Positions 1 through 10,177 of a DNA stretch of 64,000 nt are shown in pieces. The stretch comes from Eutreptiella sp. 'Long Island Sound 2002' (taxonomy: Eukaryota; Euglenozoa; Euglenophyceae; Eutreptiales; Eutreptiaceae): NCBI GenBank assembly GCA_964036045.1, contig OZ038389.1, positions 65,200,953 to 65,264,952 of the forward strand, written 5' to 3'. Numbering within the stretch: position 1 is the stretch's first letter; the number at the start of each line of letters is the position of its first letter. Made by a program: the position numbers and the translations under genes. The notes beneath the pieces were generated by a model, which did not search any database, was not told the origin of the DNA, and saw only the letters and a list, made by a program, of their open reading frames with translations.

Positions 1-1682
1 CGACAAAAGAATCTGATCGGATCTGTGACAATTCATGTCCCTTCACATATCAGAATCTCGTACGCACGAGTCCTCAGAGAACACAGTAACAGAAACAGTG
101 ATGCATAAATAAAATAAATTTTTTTTTCTGCGTTCTTCAACTCAACTTGGTGCTGCCACAATGGACGGATCAACGTGCCCGTACTGGCCATGCCAGTCTA
201 TTTGCCGGGAAAGGTACAATCTTTCTCTTCACCCCCCAATCGAGCATCACCCAGCATCTGCATACCTGACGAAAGAATGAATGTTGAGCACCCCGTCATT
301 TTGCTATTGAACGCATCACTTCCTGATGCAAATGCTTTCCAAGCGACACTGGAATCGGATCAGTATCCCATGTATGTATCACATGAGATGTATCACACGC
401 CAATCATGCCACACCTGCAATTGCACTGAACCCCGCTCACGTCCAGGATGAGTGAATCAGCAGTATCCATAATAACCTCAGCATACGGCCAAAATGCATG
501 CACTCTCAAGTAAAATTTTCCAAATACCAACGGACTTCCCACCCGCAATATATGATCCGTCTCATTGCTCTCATGCAATCATGCTGCAGCCCGCAATATA
601 TAACCCGTCTCATTGCTCTCATGCAATCATGCTGCAGCCCTTTGGACCAGCACATACGTCCACCGTGGCAACGGTGAACCCCCCGAACAGAAAGCATCGG
701 ACCCGATTCATCTGCATCCACAGACAATGTCACAAGCACCAGAAGTTATGCAAGAAGTACATCTGCCTGTGCCCTTCTGCCCTTCTGCCCTTCTGCCCAG
801 AGATGATAAATCATCAACCTGGAGATTCACATCACCAGTAAAATCAATAACTGCCATGAACATACAAGTAATGTCAAGGTTCTGCATACACCCAGCCCTC
901 ACTTTTATGCTGCGCTTGAACACATAATAGAACAAACACGTGCAATAACCATACTTAATTCGTCTCATGCCATGTACGTGGTCCTGAACAGGAGTGACCC
1001 GCCATCTGCAATTATCAGAACAAACAGTGGAACAGGAATTCCCCAGTCCTCCTTGCGACACTCAATGAAGGAGAACAATCAAGAATGGTGCATGATACAT
1101 GGTCTCCTCTTCAAGAATGCAGATCAACAATCCGCCCAGAGTATACGCATCACAAGGTCAGGAAAAGAGTGGAATTCAAACGAAACATCTAGATCAATCG
1201 TGGATACGATCACACAGAGAGCAAAGTATCTGAAGAGACTAGGAAGAAGATGACGGTGGCCTCCTCCAGTCCGGAGAGAGCACCAGCTCAAAGAATCAGA
1301 TTCAGTAGGACACCCCACACCAAGACCACATGGGAATCTCAGGGCCAAAATCACAACGTACCATTCTGTAACCTGCAGTGTCCAATCACACCAGGGAGTG
1401 ATGAATCCTGTCCCAACGATATTACATGTTCTCACACCCCACCCCACAATCTCTCATGCGTGCACTGCCCGAGCACTGCCCGAGATTCTGAACACGGCGC
1501 CCAACCAACATTCTTCGCCATGTTGTCCCTGCAGAAGGAGCAGATTAGAACAGGTATGATAACTCTGCATGCCACAGACGGCTTACACATCATGTTCTCG
1601 GTGTACAGAAACTCAGTATAAAGAAAAGAATGTCAAAATCTCACCGAGAATCAATCAAGCCCCATCTAAAAAAAAAAAAAAA
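1..1682 (+). mobile_element. Decayed 3' end of a LINE, upstream sibling of the main element
   Basis: Nucleotides about 970-1610 align with the third ORF of the LINE at 9350-9990. Shared peptide blocks include NADQ.SA, AKYL..LGRR, RWPP..RRE, KESD.VG, EQIRT.MIT and ATD.L.IMFS, with stop codons and shifts between them. The copy ends in 15 adenines (1668-1682), as expected for target-primed reverse transcription, and the leader of the next element follows directly. Its 5' part runs off the window. Bases 1-960 probably belong to the same copy, but I could not align them securely. It is a non-functional remnant that shows related LINEs lying head to tail. Confidence 0.7.
543..638. repeat. 48-bp direct tandem duplication
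   Basis: A unit beginning cccgcaatatat and ending catgctgcag occurs twice back to back (543-590 and 591-638) with two or three differences. A second small tandem repeat, cccttctg repeated three times, follows at about 769-797. Both lie inside the decayed LINE. Confidence 0.75.
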
Positions 1683-2115
1683 TCTCCAAACACACTCAGC
1701 ATCCAAAGTCATATCAAATCTTTCTTATTCAAAGACAAACAGACAAGGTAAAGCCCTCTCAACACCGCAGCACACACTCCCGGACCCCATGCAAGTATCA
1801 AGGCACGAAGGGAAATCGAATAAAGCACTAGCCCTAATCCAGAAGGAGAGCACAGGAATAAGATGCAAAGATCGAATCCAGGTACGTGCATGCTGCAAGT
1901 GATCACAGTTTGCTCAACAACAATACAACGAATAGGGAAGGATCCACAGACCATCAAAAGTGCATGACTGTACATGTGCTCACGCAGAATCCAGTGCAAC
2001 ATTCTCCTCACGTAGTGCCGTTAACAGTGAACCACGCCCCTCCGAAGAACTCACTTCCAGATATCAGATATGCATGCCTTCAATGTCAATCAGTGTTCTC
2101 TGAAAGAATTTGATC
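1683..2115 (+). promoter_or_regulatory. LINE 5' leader
   Basis: This is the sequence between the poly(A) tail of the upstream copy and the first ATG of ORF1. No ORF or recognisable promoter box was seen. An internal promoter is expected here because LINEs carry their own, but nothing in the sequence identifies it. An in-frame TGA at 2101-2103 sets the upstream limit of ORF1. Confidence 0.4.
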
Positions 2116-4701
2116 ATGAACTCCGAAGAATTCATTGCTCTTGCTCCAGAACGACAGCGTGCGAACGTTGATCCCACAACCGCAGGGTACTTCACCAGAA
2201 TTTACTACTCGGATGGGGACCTCAAAGCAGTGGTGACACACTGGCCGTCCAAAGTAGAAGTATCAGAAGTATCGATGACCACCAGCCTTGCAACATGTTT
2301 CGGAATGTTCGCCTCCTTAATGCGCGCATCGATCTCCGAGGAAGACTTGACTCTACTGGGTGCAGAATTTCCGGATTACATGTGGCTTACAATCAAAGAC
2401 CTGACAATGCAGACTCAAGAATGGCTCAAGAATGCGTCCAACGAAGAATGGTGTGACATCCTGGACAGAATGTCGCATTATCTGGAATCAGAAAATGCCA
2501 AAGAAAAGTTCGATAAACTCATCAACGAGGATCCGTACAACTTTCATCGGTTGCTGGAGGCAGACGGCAAACTTATCGAAGGAGACAAGCAACTGTCGGA
2601 ATCCACTTTCTGGCTATTCTATTGGGCAGCCCTATATGCAGCATGGGCCACTTCTCAACACAAGCTGCCCCCATGGTCCCCGAACTTTATCGATGGCAAG
2701 CCGCACAAACAAGCCATGTCTGACCAGTCGTTGAGGGCCAGTATCACCACTACACTTCGCTCCCTGAAACCAGGCACAACCCAACCCAAAGGAAATCGTG
2801 CCGGCTCACAACAACGTGCTCCATCCCCCGGAGGGCAATCTCCATCCCGTGCTCAATCCCCTCGAAGAAACCCTCCACCGCCCATTATCAATCTGGATGC
2901 TCATCTTGATGTGCCACTGGAAGCTCTATCAGCAGCAAAGAATCGAAGAACACCAGCCATCAAACCCCCATCAATTCCATCAACAGCGGACTTGATGCCC
3001 CACTCAGGTCCAAGGGACTATGAACCTCCCAAGAGATACTCCACAGATCACAACAAATTTGCTTTCAACAAAGTCAGCCGATCCTACGTACCCAGAAATC
3101 AGCCAGGCCCCTCACTCCAAGATCAAAGAATGCCTGGACTACTTCCCCCTTCACAAGCTGCAACCAATGACACCTACGCCAATTTTGAAGACATCATAGC
3201 CAAAGTACAAGAAAAATGCGAAGCACTGGATGACAGTGAATGCGAAGTTGCAGCACGTCAGCTGTACATGCGCCTACTACCAGTCAAAGCGGCTGCAAAA
3301 ATCCTCAACTTCTTCCAAAAGGCACAAAAGTGCAAGCAACTCGGGGCCATACTCAAAGCCCACATGTGTGCCCTATCGAGCGACATCCCAGCAGTAACTC
3401 AGGCCCTGCAAGATTGGTTGAGATTTATGCAAGGACGAACTGTCGGCTCTTCCCCTGAGACCGGCAAAAGAATCAGCGAATTAAAGAAAATGTGGCAATC
3501 CATCCCACAAGATGCAGATTGGACCATGTCGGCGACGATGCTGGCTTTTTCATTTCATACAGAAGAGAACACCCGATTGAGTCTGATGTCCGCTCAAACC
3601 GCAGCCCAGTGGTGGAACGCAGTAATAAGAAATCTTGCCACCACCACCAACGTCGCAGACTTCGACACGGTGCAGACTGAACTAGAGAATCTAGGTGCCA
3701 CAGTGAATGTGCAAACTCCAGACTGGATCAACCAATGGATGGTTCCGGAAGATGAGAATCCTCACCACTCAGTCACCACAGCTCCACAGCCAACTCAACC
3801 CCTTACAGCAGCTACCCAATACCAGCCACAAACCCCAACCCCGATGCCAACTCAACAACATCAACAGTACCAGCAATACCAACAAAATCCCCCACAAAGA
3901 TCAACCGCATCGCATATGCAACCCACAACACCCAAGAACTCACTGCTGCCTTTCCCCCCAACGAATCAACCCCCAGAACCACCCGTGCAGCAACCACCTC
4001 AATACCCTCAGCATCAAGGTCAGGGAGTTACGCTGATGATTACCCAAATCAAAGATGTGCCGTACAAGGACCTTGAGAACGAGATCGAGAAGCACTTCGG
4101 ATTAAATTCAGGGCTACAACCTGCAGCCATCCACAAGGGATTCTGGTTCCTCAACAGTGTGAATCCCCATGCATGGAATGCCCTAGCACAGGGCAAAGAA
4201 AAAGTATGGCTCCACATCGGCAACAACAAGTACATTGGAGTACGGTCAAAGAATGAATTTGGAGATCCATACGAACCACCCAATCCAGCGAAAAGAAGGA
4301 AGACAGAATCAACAGGCAAACCAGCACAAGCCACGGGGGCCCCGCCACCACCCCCACCTGCAGCAACACCAGGAATTGTTCCAGGACACCAGTACAACCC
4401 GTACCCACCTCAGAGTCCTATGTACCCATGGTACCCTCCTCATCATCCACCCATGCCCCACATGCAGCCATCATTCTCTCACTACCAACCACACCTATAC
4501 GAGAACATGCACCCTATGGCTCATCCAACACCGGATCAACAACGTCCAGTGGCGGAAACAGCCCGTATCAATGCTCCACAGTCGCAGAATCGAGCAGCAC
4601 GCTCATCCTCGCCACGAAGAGAAGACTTGCCTCCAGCCCAAATTACGGCGTCCAGTGCCTCTATCCCAGCGGCACCCGGAGTAACGCAGGAGAAGAAATG
4701 A
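2116..4701 (+). CDS. LINE ORF1 (gag-like) protein
   Basis: 861 residues from the first ATG after an in-frame TGA at 2101. By position it is the RNA-binding ORF1 product of a LINE; I see no CCHC knuckle or RRM that would prove this. The first ~200 residues are globular and acidic. A Ser/Pro/Arg-rich linker follows (nt 2760-2890), then a helical middle domain (nt 3170-3740), a Gln/Pro/Thr-rich low-complexity stretch (nt 3770-4020), a short conserved-looking domain (nt 4024-4260) and a basic patch PAKRRK at about nt 4287 that could be a nuclear localisation signal. The C-terminal tail is rich in Pro, Tyr, His and Met. It ends at TGA 4699-4701, directly in frame with the next ORF. Confidence 0.75.
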   Translation: MNSEEFIALAPERQRANVDPTTAGYFTRIYYSDGDLKAVVTHWPSKVEVSEVSMTTSLATCFGMFASLMRASISEEDLTLLGAEFPDYMWLTIKDLTMQTQEWLKNASNEEWCDILDRMSHYLESENAKEKFDKLINEDPYNFHRLLEADGKLIEGDKQLSESTFWLFYWAALYAAWATSQHKLPPWSPNFIDGKPHKQAMSDQSLRASITTTLRSLKPGTTQPKGNRAGSQQRAPSPGGQSPSRAQSPRRNPPPPIINLDAHLDVPLEALSAAKNRRTPAIKPPSIPSTADLMPHSGPRDYEPPKRYSTDHNKFAFNKVSRSYVPRNQPGPSLQDQRMPGLLPPSQAATNDTYANFEDIIAKVQEKCEALDDSECEVAARQLYMRLLPVKAAAKILNFFQKAQKCKQLGAILKAHMCALSSDIPAVTQALQDWLRFMQGRTVGSSPETGKRISELKKMWQSIPQDADWTMSATMLAFSFHTEENTRLSLMSAQTAAQWWNAVIRNLATTTNVADFDTVQTELENLGATVNVQTPDWINQWMVPEDENPHHSVTTAPQPTQPLTAATQYQPQTPTPMPTQQHQQYQQYQQNPPQRSTASHMQPTTPKNSLLPFPPTNQPPEPPVQQPPQYPQHQGQGVTLMITQIKDVPYKDLENEIEKHFGLNSGLQPAAIHKGFWFLNSVNPHAWNALAQGKEKVWLHIGNNKYIGVRSKNEFGDPYEPPNPAKRRKTESTGKPAQATGAPPPPPPAATPGIVPGHQYNPYPPQSPMYPWYPPHHPPMPHMQPSFSHYQPHLYENMHPMAHPTPDQQRPVAETARINAPQSQNRAARSSSPRREDLPPAQITASSASIPAAPGVTQEKK
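4699..4701 (+). other. In-frame TGA joining ORF1 to ORF2
   Basis: The codon context is gag-aag-aaa-TGA-atc-ccc. The same frame stays open on both sides, and downstream no ATG occurs in this frame until 5146, which lies beyond a cysteine cluster at about nt 4927-5012. This layout fits stop-codon readthrough producing an ORF1-ORF2 fusion. A simple nonsense mutation or translation from an undetected start is also possible. Confidence 0.5.
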
Positions 4702-7700
4702 ATCCCCCTCGCCCTCCCCAAATCCACATCGTGCTCTGCACTAATCATACGTTACACGGATAACTTGCTACCACACGGTTCACTCAGCAAGAGAACCGCT
4801 GATGCATCCCTGACAGACTTACACAACTGGTCCACCAAATGCTCAACAGATCTCAATCATGACCCCCTCCAGCCACCATCTCAAAACACCAGAGCAAGCC
4901 CAGAACACACCACCCTACTACATGTATGTACACGATGTGGAACTCCAGCTTCACAGGAGACAACAGCCCTTTGCAACTGCCCCAACCCAGCACTGTATGG
5001 CATACCCTGTCATCAAGCAACCCCAGAAGAAGAGGCAGCAGTCGAGCTGCTGTATCGCATCACAAGAATCCCCAATCTAGAAGGAGTACCCCCGGCAGTA
5101 GTGCTCCGTCAGACTCGAATCATCCATGCATGGCTTCAAGCATACATGGAATCAGAGAACCAGTACAACAAGACTTTCACCCCGTCCTACCCAATAGTGT
5201 CCTGCGACTCTGTCCTACTCCTCTGGTGCCGGACAATCATCCCACCTGATGCCCGACTCTTTCGAGAAAGAACACGGGTACAACAATTCCAATCTCAAGG
5301 CGGATACATCATGATCTGCGCCCAAGAATACGACCCAAAGGACACAATTTCATGGTCAGACGGCCCGGAATGTCGTCAATGTGGAAAACTGTCAGGTTAC
5401 CACATGAAGCTGCATCTGACAACCCCCCATCAACAGAATCAGCCCCGCATCAGTGCCTGCTGGCACCTTCCCAAGCAAGAAAGTATTTCAGCTGAAATGG
5501 CGACACACAGCATTATACACTTGGGAACATTCAAACTCGAAGGAGTTTTCCCGATCACCGACAGCAGAATGTGGCCATGCAAACCTTCCCTTCCCAATGA
5601 TGTTCACCCGCACATTCAACGTGCATATGCACAAATGCACCAAGAATTCAGCACCATGATACCACCTGCGACCAACCCAAACATCCCAGAGTGGGTGGAC
5701 TTACAGATCATGGGCATCAATTGCGGAAGCCTCGAGAAGAAGCTGCATCAGCTGTACTGTTACCTAATCCTGGGAATGCCGGACATCGTCTGTCTTCAAG
5801 AAACGTGGGCTCTCATGCCCGAAGGATGGCTCAACGGACTCCCCTATCAACACGTTGCCTCGGATCCATACAAAGGCGGCGGCCTGGCCATCCTGGTGCA
5901 CACGAGAAGACTCTCGAAAAAGAAATGGAAGACAGATGTCAGAAAGCACTCCCTCTGCGCCCACATTAACCCGGGACTACCGACTTCCATAGCGGTAGCA
6001 TCAGTCCACTTCCCTCCCGGCATTTGCCCAATCAGCAGAGAAGAACACAGCAAGGCTGTGGCATCATTCCTCTCAAACGCAAAAGCAACAATCACATTCA
6101 TACAGGGAGATCTGAATGACGACGTTATGCGCAGCAAGCGTGGCTGGCTCAAGAAAACGCTCTCGAAAGAATGGAAAGAATTCAACTGTCCGTACGCTAC
6201 AGGTCACCCCACCAATCAAGTGCTGACTAAAAAAGGACTCTCAGAGAAAGAAATCGATTGGATGTTCACCCACAACAGTACTCCATGTGTAGCGTGCACC
6301 AGAGACCAACTGCCAGGCCTCAGTTCTCACCGAGTGCAGCAGTACTTCCTGGTGATGGACAGCGACCAGATGAAGCCGGCAGATCCATCTCAACGCAGGT
6401 ACGACTTCCGGCACCTGAACCAGAAAGAATTTCAAGAGATTGCGAACATCTGCTCACTGTTATTCGCATGGGCCAACATTACAAAATGGTCCCCCACAGC
6501 CGTCATGCACATGTACTTCCTGGTGATGGATTGTATAATTCCCCGCAGAAAATCACACCTCTCCTTGACGGTGGCAGATGCCAAAGCAATGGCGGCTGCA
6601 CTCCAAGCACATGATGGAAGAAATTCTGTGGCAGTTACCCAGTGGTGGGAAAACCGAAACAACAAGGCCATGGCGTCCAAGCTGCATATCCCACTGGAAA
6701 AACTGCAGGGAGTATCCATTACATCCGCAACAACTCATGCCATCAAACTTAAAAAGAACAAATTCCAAGTCGTGGACCAAATCAGTGCTGATGGCAAGTA
6801 TTTTCCACAGGAGAAAGAAGAATTTCAAGAAGAAATGCTGCGTCAAGCCAAGGAATTGTACAGCGGGCGTCCGGGAATCCGATTAGATTATGAGCACCTC
6901 AAGAAAGGCATGAAATTGGACACGGACCAACCTGAAGATACAGTTGACTTCATCGCCCACATGAACAGACTCCAAAGAACCCGAACAGGCATTCCCATCG
7001 ACGATGCAGCAGGTCAAACTCCGAATTTCCATGAACTCACTGCACTAGTCGGTCGCTCATCGTCAGAAGCCACCTCACTAGAGCAGCTTCCCCATGCTCT
7101 GGTGAGTCTCCTAGACGGATTCAGTCTGCTGCTCATCTCCACACTGCTCGCAGCATTTGCTAACGGCAGTCACTGTCCACTCTTATGTGCAGTACTTCAT
7201 CTATGTCTAAAGAAGAAAAAACCCTCCTGGCTCATTCCCAATAGCAGACCCATTCTGCTTGAACCCTACCTACGCCGTCTCGAATCCAGCAACGTTTTCC
7301 TACGTCAACAAGAGCGCTCAGAATGGTTCCAATGGACACCCCCATCTCACTATGCCTACAGAAAGCAGTTATCACCCCACATGTGCGCGATCACCTGCAG
7401 ATGGCTCACATGGTGGTATGCCCATACCAACGGTAAGGTGTTCATTATCGACTGGGATGAGAGCAATGCCTTTTGCAACACCATCAGACACGACATGGAC
7501 AAACTATTCCCCAGAGAAGCGCTTCAAGTAGAACGCTGGGCAGAACAGTTCTTTGGATCCTTTCGTATCTATGTTGTCTCACCATTTGGACTGACAGAAC
7601 CATACTGCATGCGCCACGGAGGATCGCAAGGTGACTCCATGGGAGTGGGCCTATACGCAACCACCACCTGTGCCAGGACCAGGTTTCACAACGGAGTCCT

Positions 7701-8658
7701 GAGTCAACAGCGCAACCCATCAGACCTCTCCAGCAGAGCACCAGAACATGCCTTCAAATGCCTCCCTGCCCCGTGGAACAGCAGCATCAAAGTACTGGAG
7801 ATTGTATACAGCGACGACCGCAGAGGATTCACCTCTACCTTGGAAGACGCTGCCCACATGTTCCATGTTTACAGTCAAGGATGCTGGTCGACAGGAGGTT
7901 CTTCTCAATGCAGGAAAGTGCAGATATTTGGAGTAGAACCCAAGAACCCGAGAGAACTAAAGTACATCGAGGACACGGTGGACACGATGCAAGACAAATT
8001 CAATCTGCAATGCTCAGGCCTAAAAATGACAGGGATACCTCTTCTGCCCAATGAGCAGCCGCAAACGGCCATTGATAAATTCACCACACGCCTCAGAGTA
8101 CTGCAAGGATCACTAGGGAGACTCCAACCCTCACTGATACTAGTTCTCCGCATTCTCGTCACGTACACAATCTCAGTGGTAGACTACGTCTTCTCTGCCA
8201 TCCCAGCACGAGCAGAACAAGTACAACTACAACCCCAGCAGATACAGATCAAAAGAATAGCCTGCAAAACGCTCTGCATCCCGGTGCGCACCCCCAACAA
8301 GATGCTATGGGCCAGCATAGACGATCTAGGCTTTGCAGTCCCCCACATCTTCACCCGCCTCCAGCTGCAATACATCAAGGGTCTCTTCTCTGCGTGTAAC
8401 AGCAGAAGCACCTACACCAGGGAAACCATCCGCACCATCATGCTGTACCCGTCACAGCAAGTGCCAACCCACCCAGACTGGATCACAGCGCGACAATGGA
8501 TGGCCAGCTACGGCATCTCATTCCACTTACCGTACGACCTTACAGAATCTCCAATTGCAATCGAAGTAATCCACTCTCCAAGAGGCGGAATCATCCTGAT
8601 GTCTGATGGGGCCAAGAAAGAAGATGATCATGCGTGGTCATCATGCGCTGGTGATTGA
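4702..8658 (+). CDS. LINE ORF2: APE endonuclease and reverse transcriptase
   Basis: The open frame of 1318 codons carries, in order: a Cys/His cluster (CTRCG...CNCPNP...PCH, nt 4927-5012); a possible second finger (CRQCG...H..LH, nt 5371-5420); an APE-type endonuclease with INCGS near nt 5713, the metal-binding Glu in LQETW (5792), GGGLAIL (5878), GDLNDD (6106), EIDWMF (6250) and SSHR (6319); and a reverse transcriptase with RPILLEP (about 7249), IDWDESNAF (7444), GGSQGD (7618) and the catalytic YSDD (7807). The frame ends inside RNase H, whose first catalytic Asp is in LMSDGAKK (about 8597-8620). The product nicks target DNA and copies LINE RNA in the nucleus. No ATG exists near the 5' end, so translation probably depends on ORF1. 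Confidence 0.85.
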   Translation: MPLALPKSTSCSALIIRYTDNLLPHGSLSKRTADASLTDLHNWSTKCSTDLNHDPLQPPSQNTRASPEHTTLLHVCTRCGTPASQETTALCNCPNPALYGIPCHQATPEEEAAVELLYRITRIPNLEGVPPAVVLRQTRIIHAWLQAYMESENQYNKTFTPSYPIVSCDSVLLLWCRTIIPPDARLFRERTRVQQFQSQGGYIMICAQEYDPKDTISWSDGPECRQCGKLSGYHMKLHLTTPHQQNQPRISACWHLPKQESISAEMATHSIIHLGTFKLEGVFPITDSRMWPCKPSLPNDVHPHIQRAYAQMHQEFSTMIPPATNPNIPEWVDLQIMGINCGSLEKKLHQLYCYLILGMPDIVCLQETWALMPEGWLNGLPYQHVASDPYKGGGLAILVHTRRLSKKKWKTDVRKHSLCAHINPGLPTSIAVASVHFPPGICPISREEHSKAVASFLSNAKATITFIQGDLNDDVMRSKRGWLKKTLSKEWKEFNCPYATGHPTNQVLTKKGLSEKEIDWMFTHNSTPCVACTRDQLPGLSSHRVQQYFLVMDSDQMKPADPSQRRYDFRHLNQKEFQEIANICSLLFAWANITKWSPTAVMHMYFLVMDCIIPRRKSHLSLTVADAKAMAAALQAHDGRNSVAVTQWWENRNNKAMASKLHIPLEKLQGVSITSATTHAIKLKKNKFQVVDQISADGKYFPQEKEEFQEEMLRQAKELYSGRPGIRLDYEHLKKGMKLDTDQPEDTVDFIAHMNRLQRTRTGIPIDDAAGQTPNFHELTALVGRSSSEATSLEQLPHALVSLLDGFSLLLISTLLAAFANGSHCPLLCAVLHLCLKKKKPSWLIPNSRPILLEPYLRRLESSNVFLRQQERSEWFQWTPPSHYAYRKQLSPHMCAITCRWLTWWYAHTNGKVFIIDWDESNAFCNTIRHDMDKLFPREALQVERWAEQFFGSFRIYVVSPFGLTEPYCMRHGGSQGDSMGVGLYATTTCARTRFHNGVLSQQRNPSDLSSRAPEHAFKCLPAPWNSSIKVLEIVYSDDRRGFTSTLEDAAHMFHVYSQGCWSTGGSSQCRKVQIFGVEPKNPRELKYIEDTVDTMQDKFNLQCSGLKMTGIPLLPNEQPQTAIDKFTTRLRVLQGSLGRLQPSLILVLRILVTYTISVVDYVFSAIPARAEQVQLQPQQIQIKRIACKTLCIPVRTPNKMLWASIDDLGFAVPHIFTRLQLQYIKGLFSACNSRSTYTRETIRTIMLYPSQQVPTHPDWITARQWMASYGISFHLPYDLTESPIAIEVIHSPRGGIILMSDGAKKEDDHAWSSCAGD
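8600..8658 (+). other. Overlap where RNase H changes frame
   Basis: The ORF2 frame reads D-G-A-K-K-E-D-D-H-A-W-S-S and stops at 8656-8658. The next frame (+1) is open from 8600 and reads H-H-A-L-V-I-D-E-Q-G, which continues the same RNase H strand. The switch must happen between 8600 and 8655. Either it is a one-base indel or a programmed +1 frameshift; no classical slippery heptamer stands out. Confidence 0.55.
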
Positions 8659-10177
8659 TGAGCAAGGAGTAGCCATAAGAGCATATTCCAAAGTGCTATG
8701 TAAAGGCGGCAGCAGCTGGGTGGCAGAATGGTGCGGCAAATTTCTTGCCTATCTACTACTGGAAAAGTACGACATCAACCCACATCAAGTGCTTGGAGCC
8801 ATCTCGGACAATCTTGCAGCAATGCACGGAGGAGATGGGGGCAAACCCTCCAAATGTGCCTGGATAGACGGCTACCGGCGTCAATACGCCACATTCCTGA
8901 GTGAGAACCACGTACCAGAATTCTATATCCCAGCCCAGCACAACACCAAAAGCAAGACACAAGTCGCGTTATGGCAGAAGGACACTGACGACACGGCCAA
9001 GCATGCCCTGAAGAATGCAATAGCAGGACAAGTACCCATGCCAGAATCACTAGACGACACGATGCTCTGCTTTCATCATGGCACACTTGCAGCTAACGTG
9101 GTACATGTTCTAGATGAAGCCTACAACAGCTCCCTACGCCCAGACTTTCATCTCGGAGATCCCAAAAGCAAAGTAATATGGCGCAGAGGAGTCACTCAAG
9201 GAAAGTATACGAACGAAGGGCTCACGGTGGCCTACTGGATACGAACCATACCGTACTGTCATGAAGGAACGAAAGAAGAATTCTCTTGTGCTTTCTGCCG
9301 CTCTTTGGACACAGGATGGGGCACACACATGCAATGGTCGTGCCTAACTCTTCCCATGCTATGTATGTGGTCATTCACAGAAGTTGCTCACCATCTAGCA
9401 GCACTGGGACACACAGTGGTATGGAAATCCCCAGCCCACTTTGCAACACATCAAGAAGGAGAACAACAAGAATGGGGCTTGGTACCAGATTTCCTCATTG
9501 AAAATGCAGATCAATGGTCCGCTCTGAGTACATGCATCACATGGTCAGGAATAGTACTGCGATCAAAAGAAGCTTCTCTATCAACCGAGGAGGCGGTCAT
9601 CCTGAGTGCAAAGTATTTGAATGGGCTGGGAAGAAGACGACGCTGGCCTCCACTGATCCGGAGAGAGAACCTGCTGAAGGAATCAGATCCAGTAGGATGG
9701 CCAGTGCTCAGCCCGCAATGGAATCTCTGCGTCATTGCGGCAGCATACAATTTCGTAGGCCGCAGTGCACAACCTCATCAGGAAGCGTTAAACCCAGTCC
9801 CTCTGAATCTGCTTCCTCCCTCACTCAACCCCACATCCTTCCGTGCGTGCATTGCCTGCCCCAGACCTGAACATGATCCTCGAGCAGTATACATCTCCAT
9901 GATGTCCCCGCAGAACGAGCAAATCAGAACCAGCATGATAACTTTTCGTGCCACAGATGAATTGTACATCATGTTCAGCAGAGAGCTGCTTATCTCTCTA
10001 GCACCCAAACTCACGCTTGTCCTGCTACAAGACGAATGGCCATGTAATCTACACGATCAACGACACGACCCTGAGCCGCCACCTCCCAATTGGGATGAAG
10101 TCTCATCTTCCGCCAGCGAATCTGCCCTAGAGTCAATCCTAGAATCTGACGACTCGGAGTACTGGGACTCAGAGTAA
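8600..10177 (+). CDS. LINE RNase H remainder and C-terminal domain
   Basis: About 525 residues in the +1 frame relative to ORF2. The N-terminal part completes RNase H: the catalytic Glu in WVAEWCGKF (nt 8719), Asp in AISDNLAAM (about 8800) and a last Asp/His region IPAQHNTKS...DTDDTAKHA (8929-9010). A Cys/His cluster follows (SCAFCRS...WSC, about 9283-9342), then a domain conserved in the upstream LINE remnant (NADQWSA, AKYLNGLGRR, EQIRTSMIT) and an acidic Ser/Glu/Asp tail. RNase H would remove template RNA after first-strand synthesis. The role of the C-terminal domain is unknown. The ATG at 8606 lies within the overlap and need not be used. Confidence 0.7.
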   Translation, partial: CLMGPRKKMIMRGHHALVIDEQGVAIRAYSKVLCKGGSSWVAEWCGKFLAYLLLEKYDINPHQVLGAISDNLAAMHGGDGGKPSKCAWIDGYRRQYATFLSENHVPEFYIPAQHNTKSKTQVALWQKDTDDTAKHALKNAIAGQVPMPESLDDTMLCFHHGTLAANVVHVLDEAYNSSLRPDFHLGDPKSKVIWRRGVTQGKYTNEGLTVAYWIRTIPYCHEGTKEEFSCAFCRSLDTGWGTHMQWSCLTLPMLCMWSFTEVAHHLAALGHTVVWKSPAHFATHQEGEQQEWGLVPDFLIENADQWSALSTCITWSGIVLRSKEASLSTEEAVILSAKYLNGLGRRRRWPPLIRRENLLKESDPVGWPVLSPQWNLCVIAAAYNFVGRSAQPHQEALNPVPLNLLPPSLNPTSFRACIACPRPEHDPRAVYISMMSPQNEQIRTSMITFRATDELYIMFSRELLISLAPKLTLVLLQDEWPCNLHDQRHDPEPPPPNWDEVSSSASESALESILESDDSEYWDSE

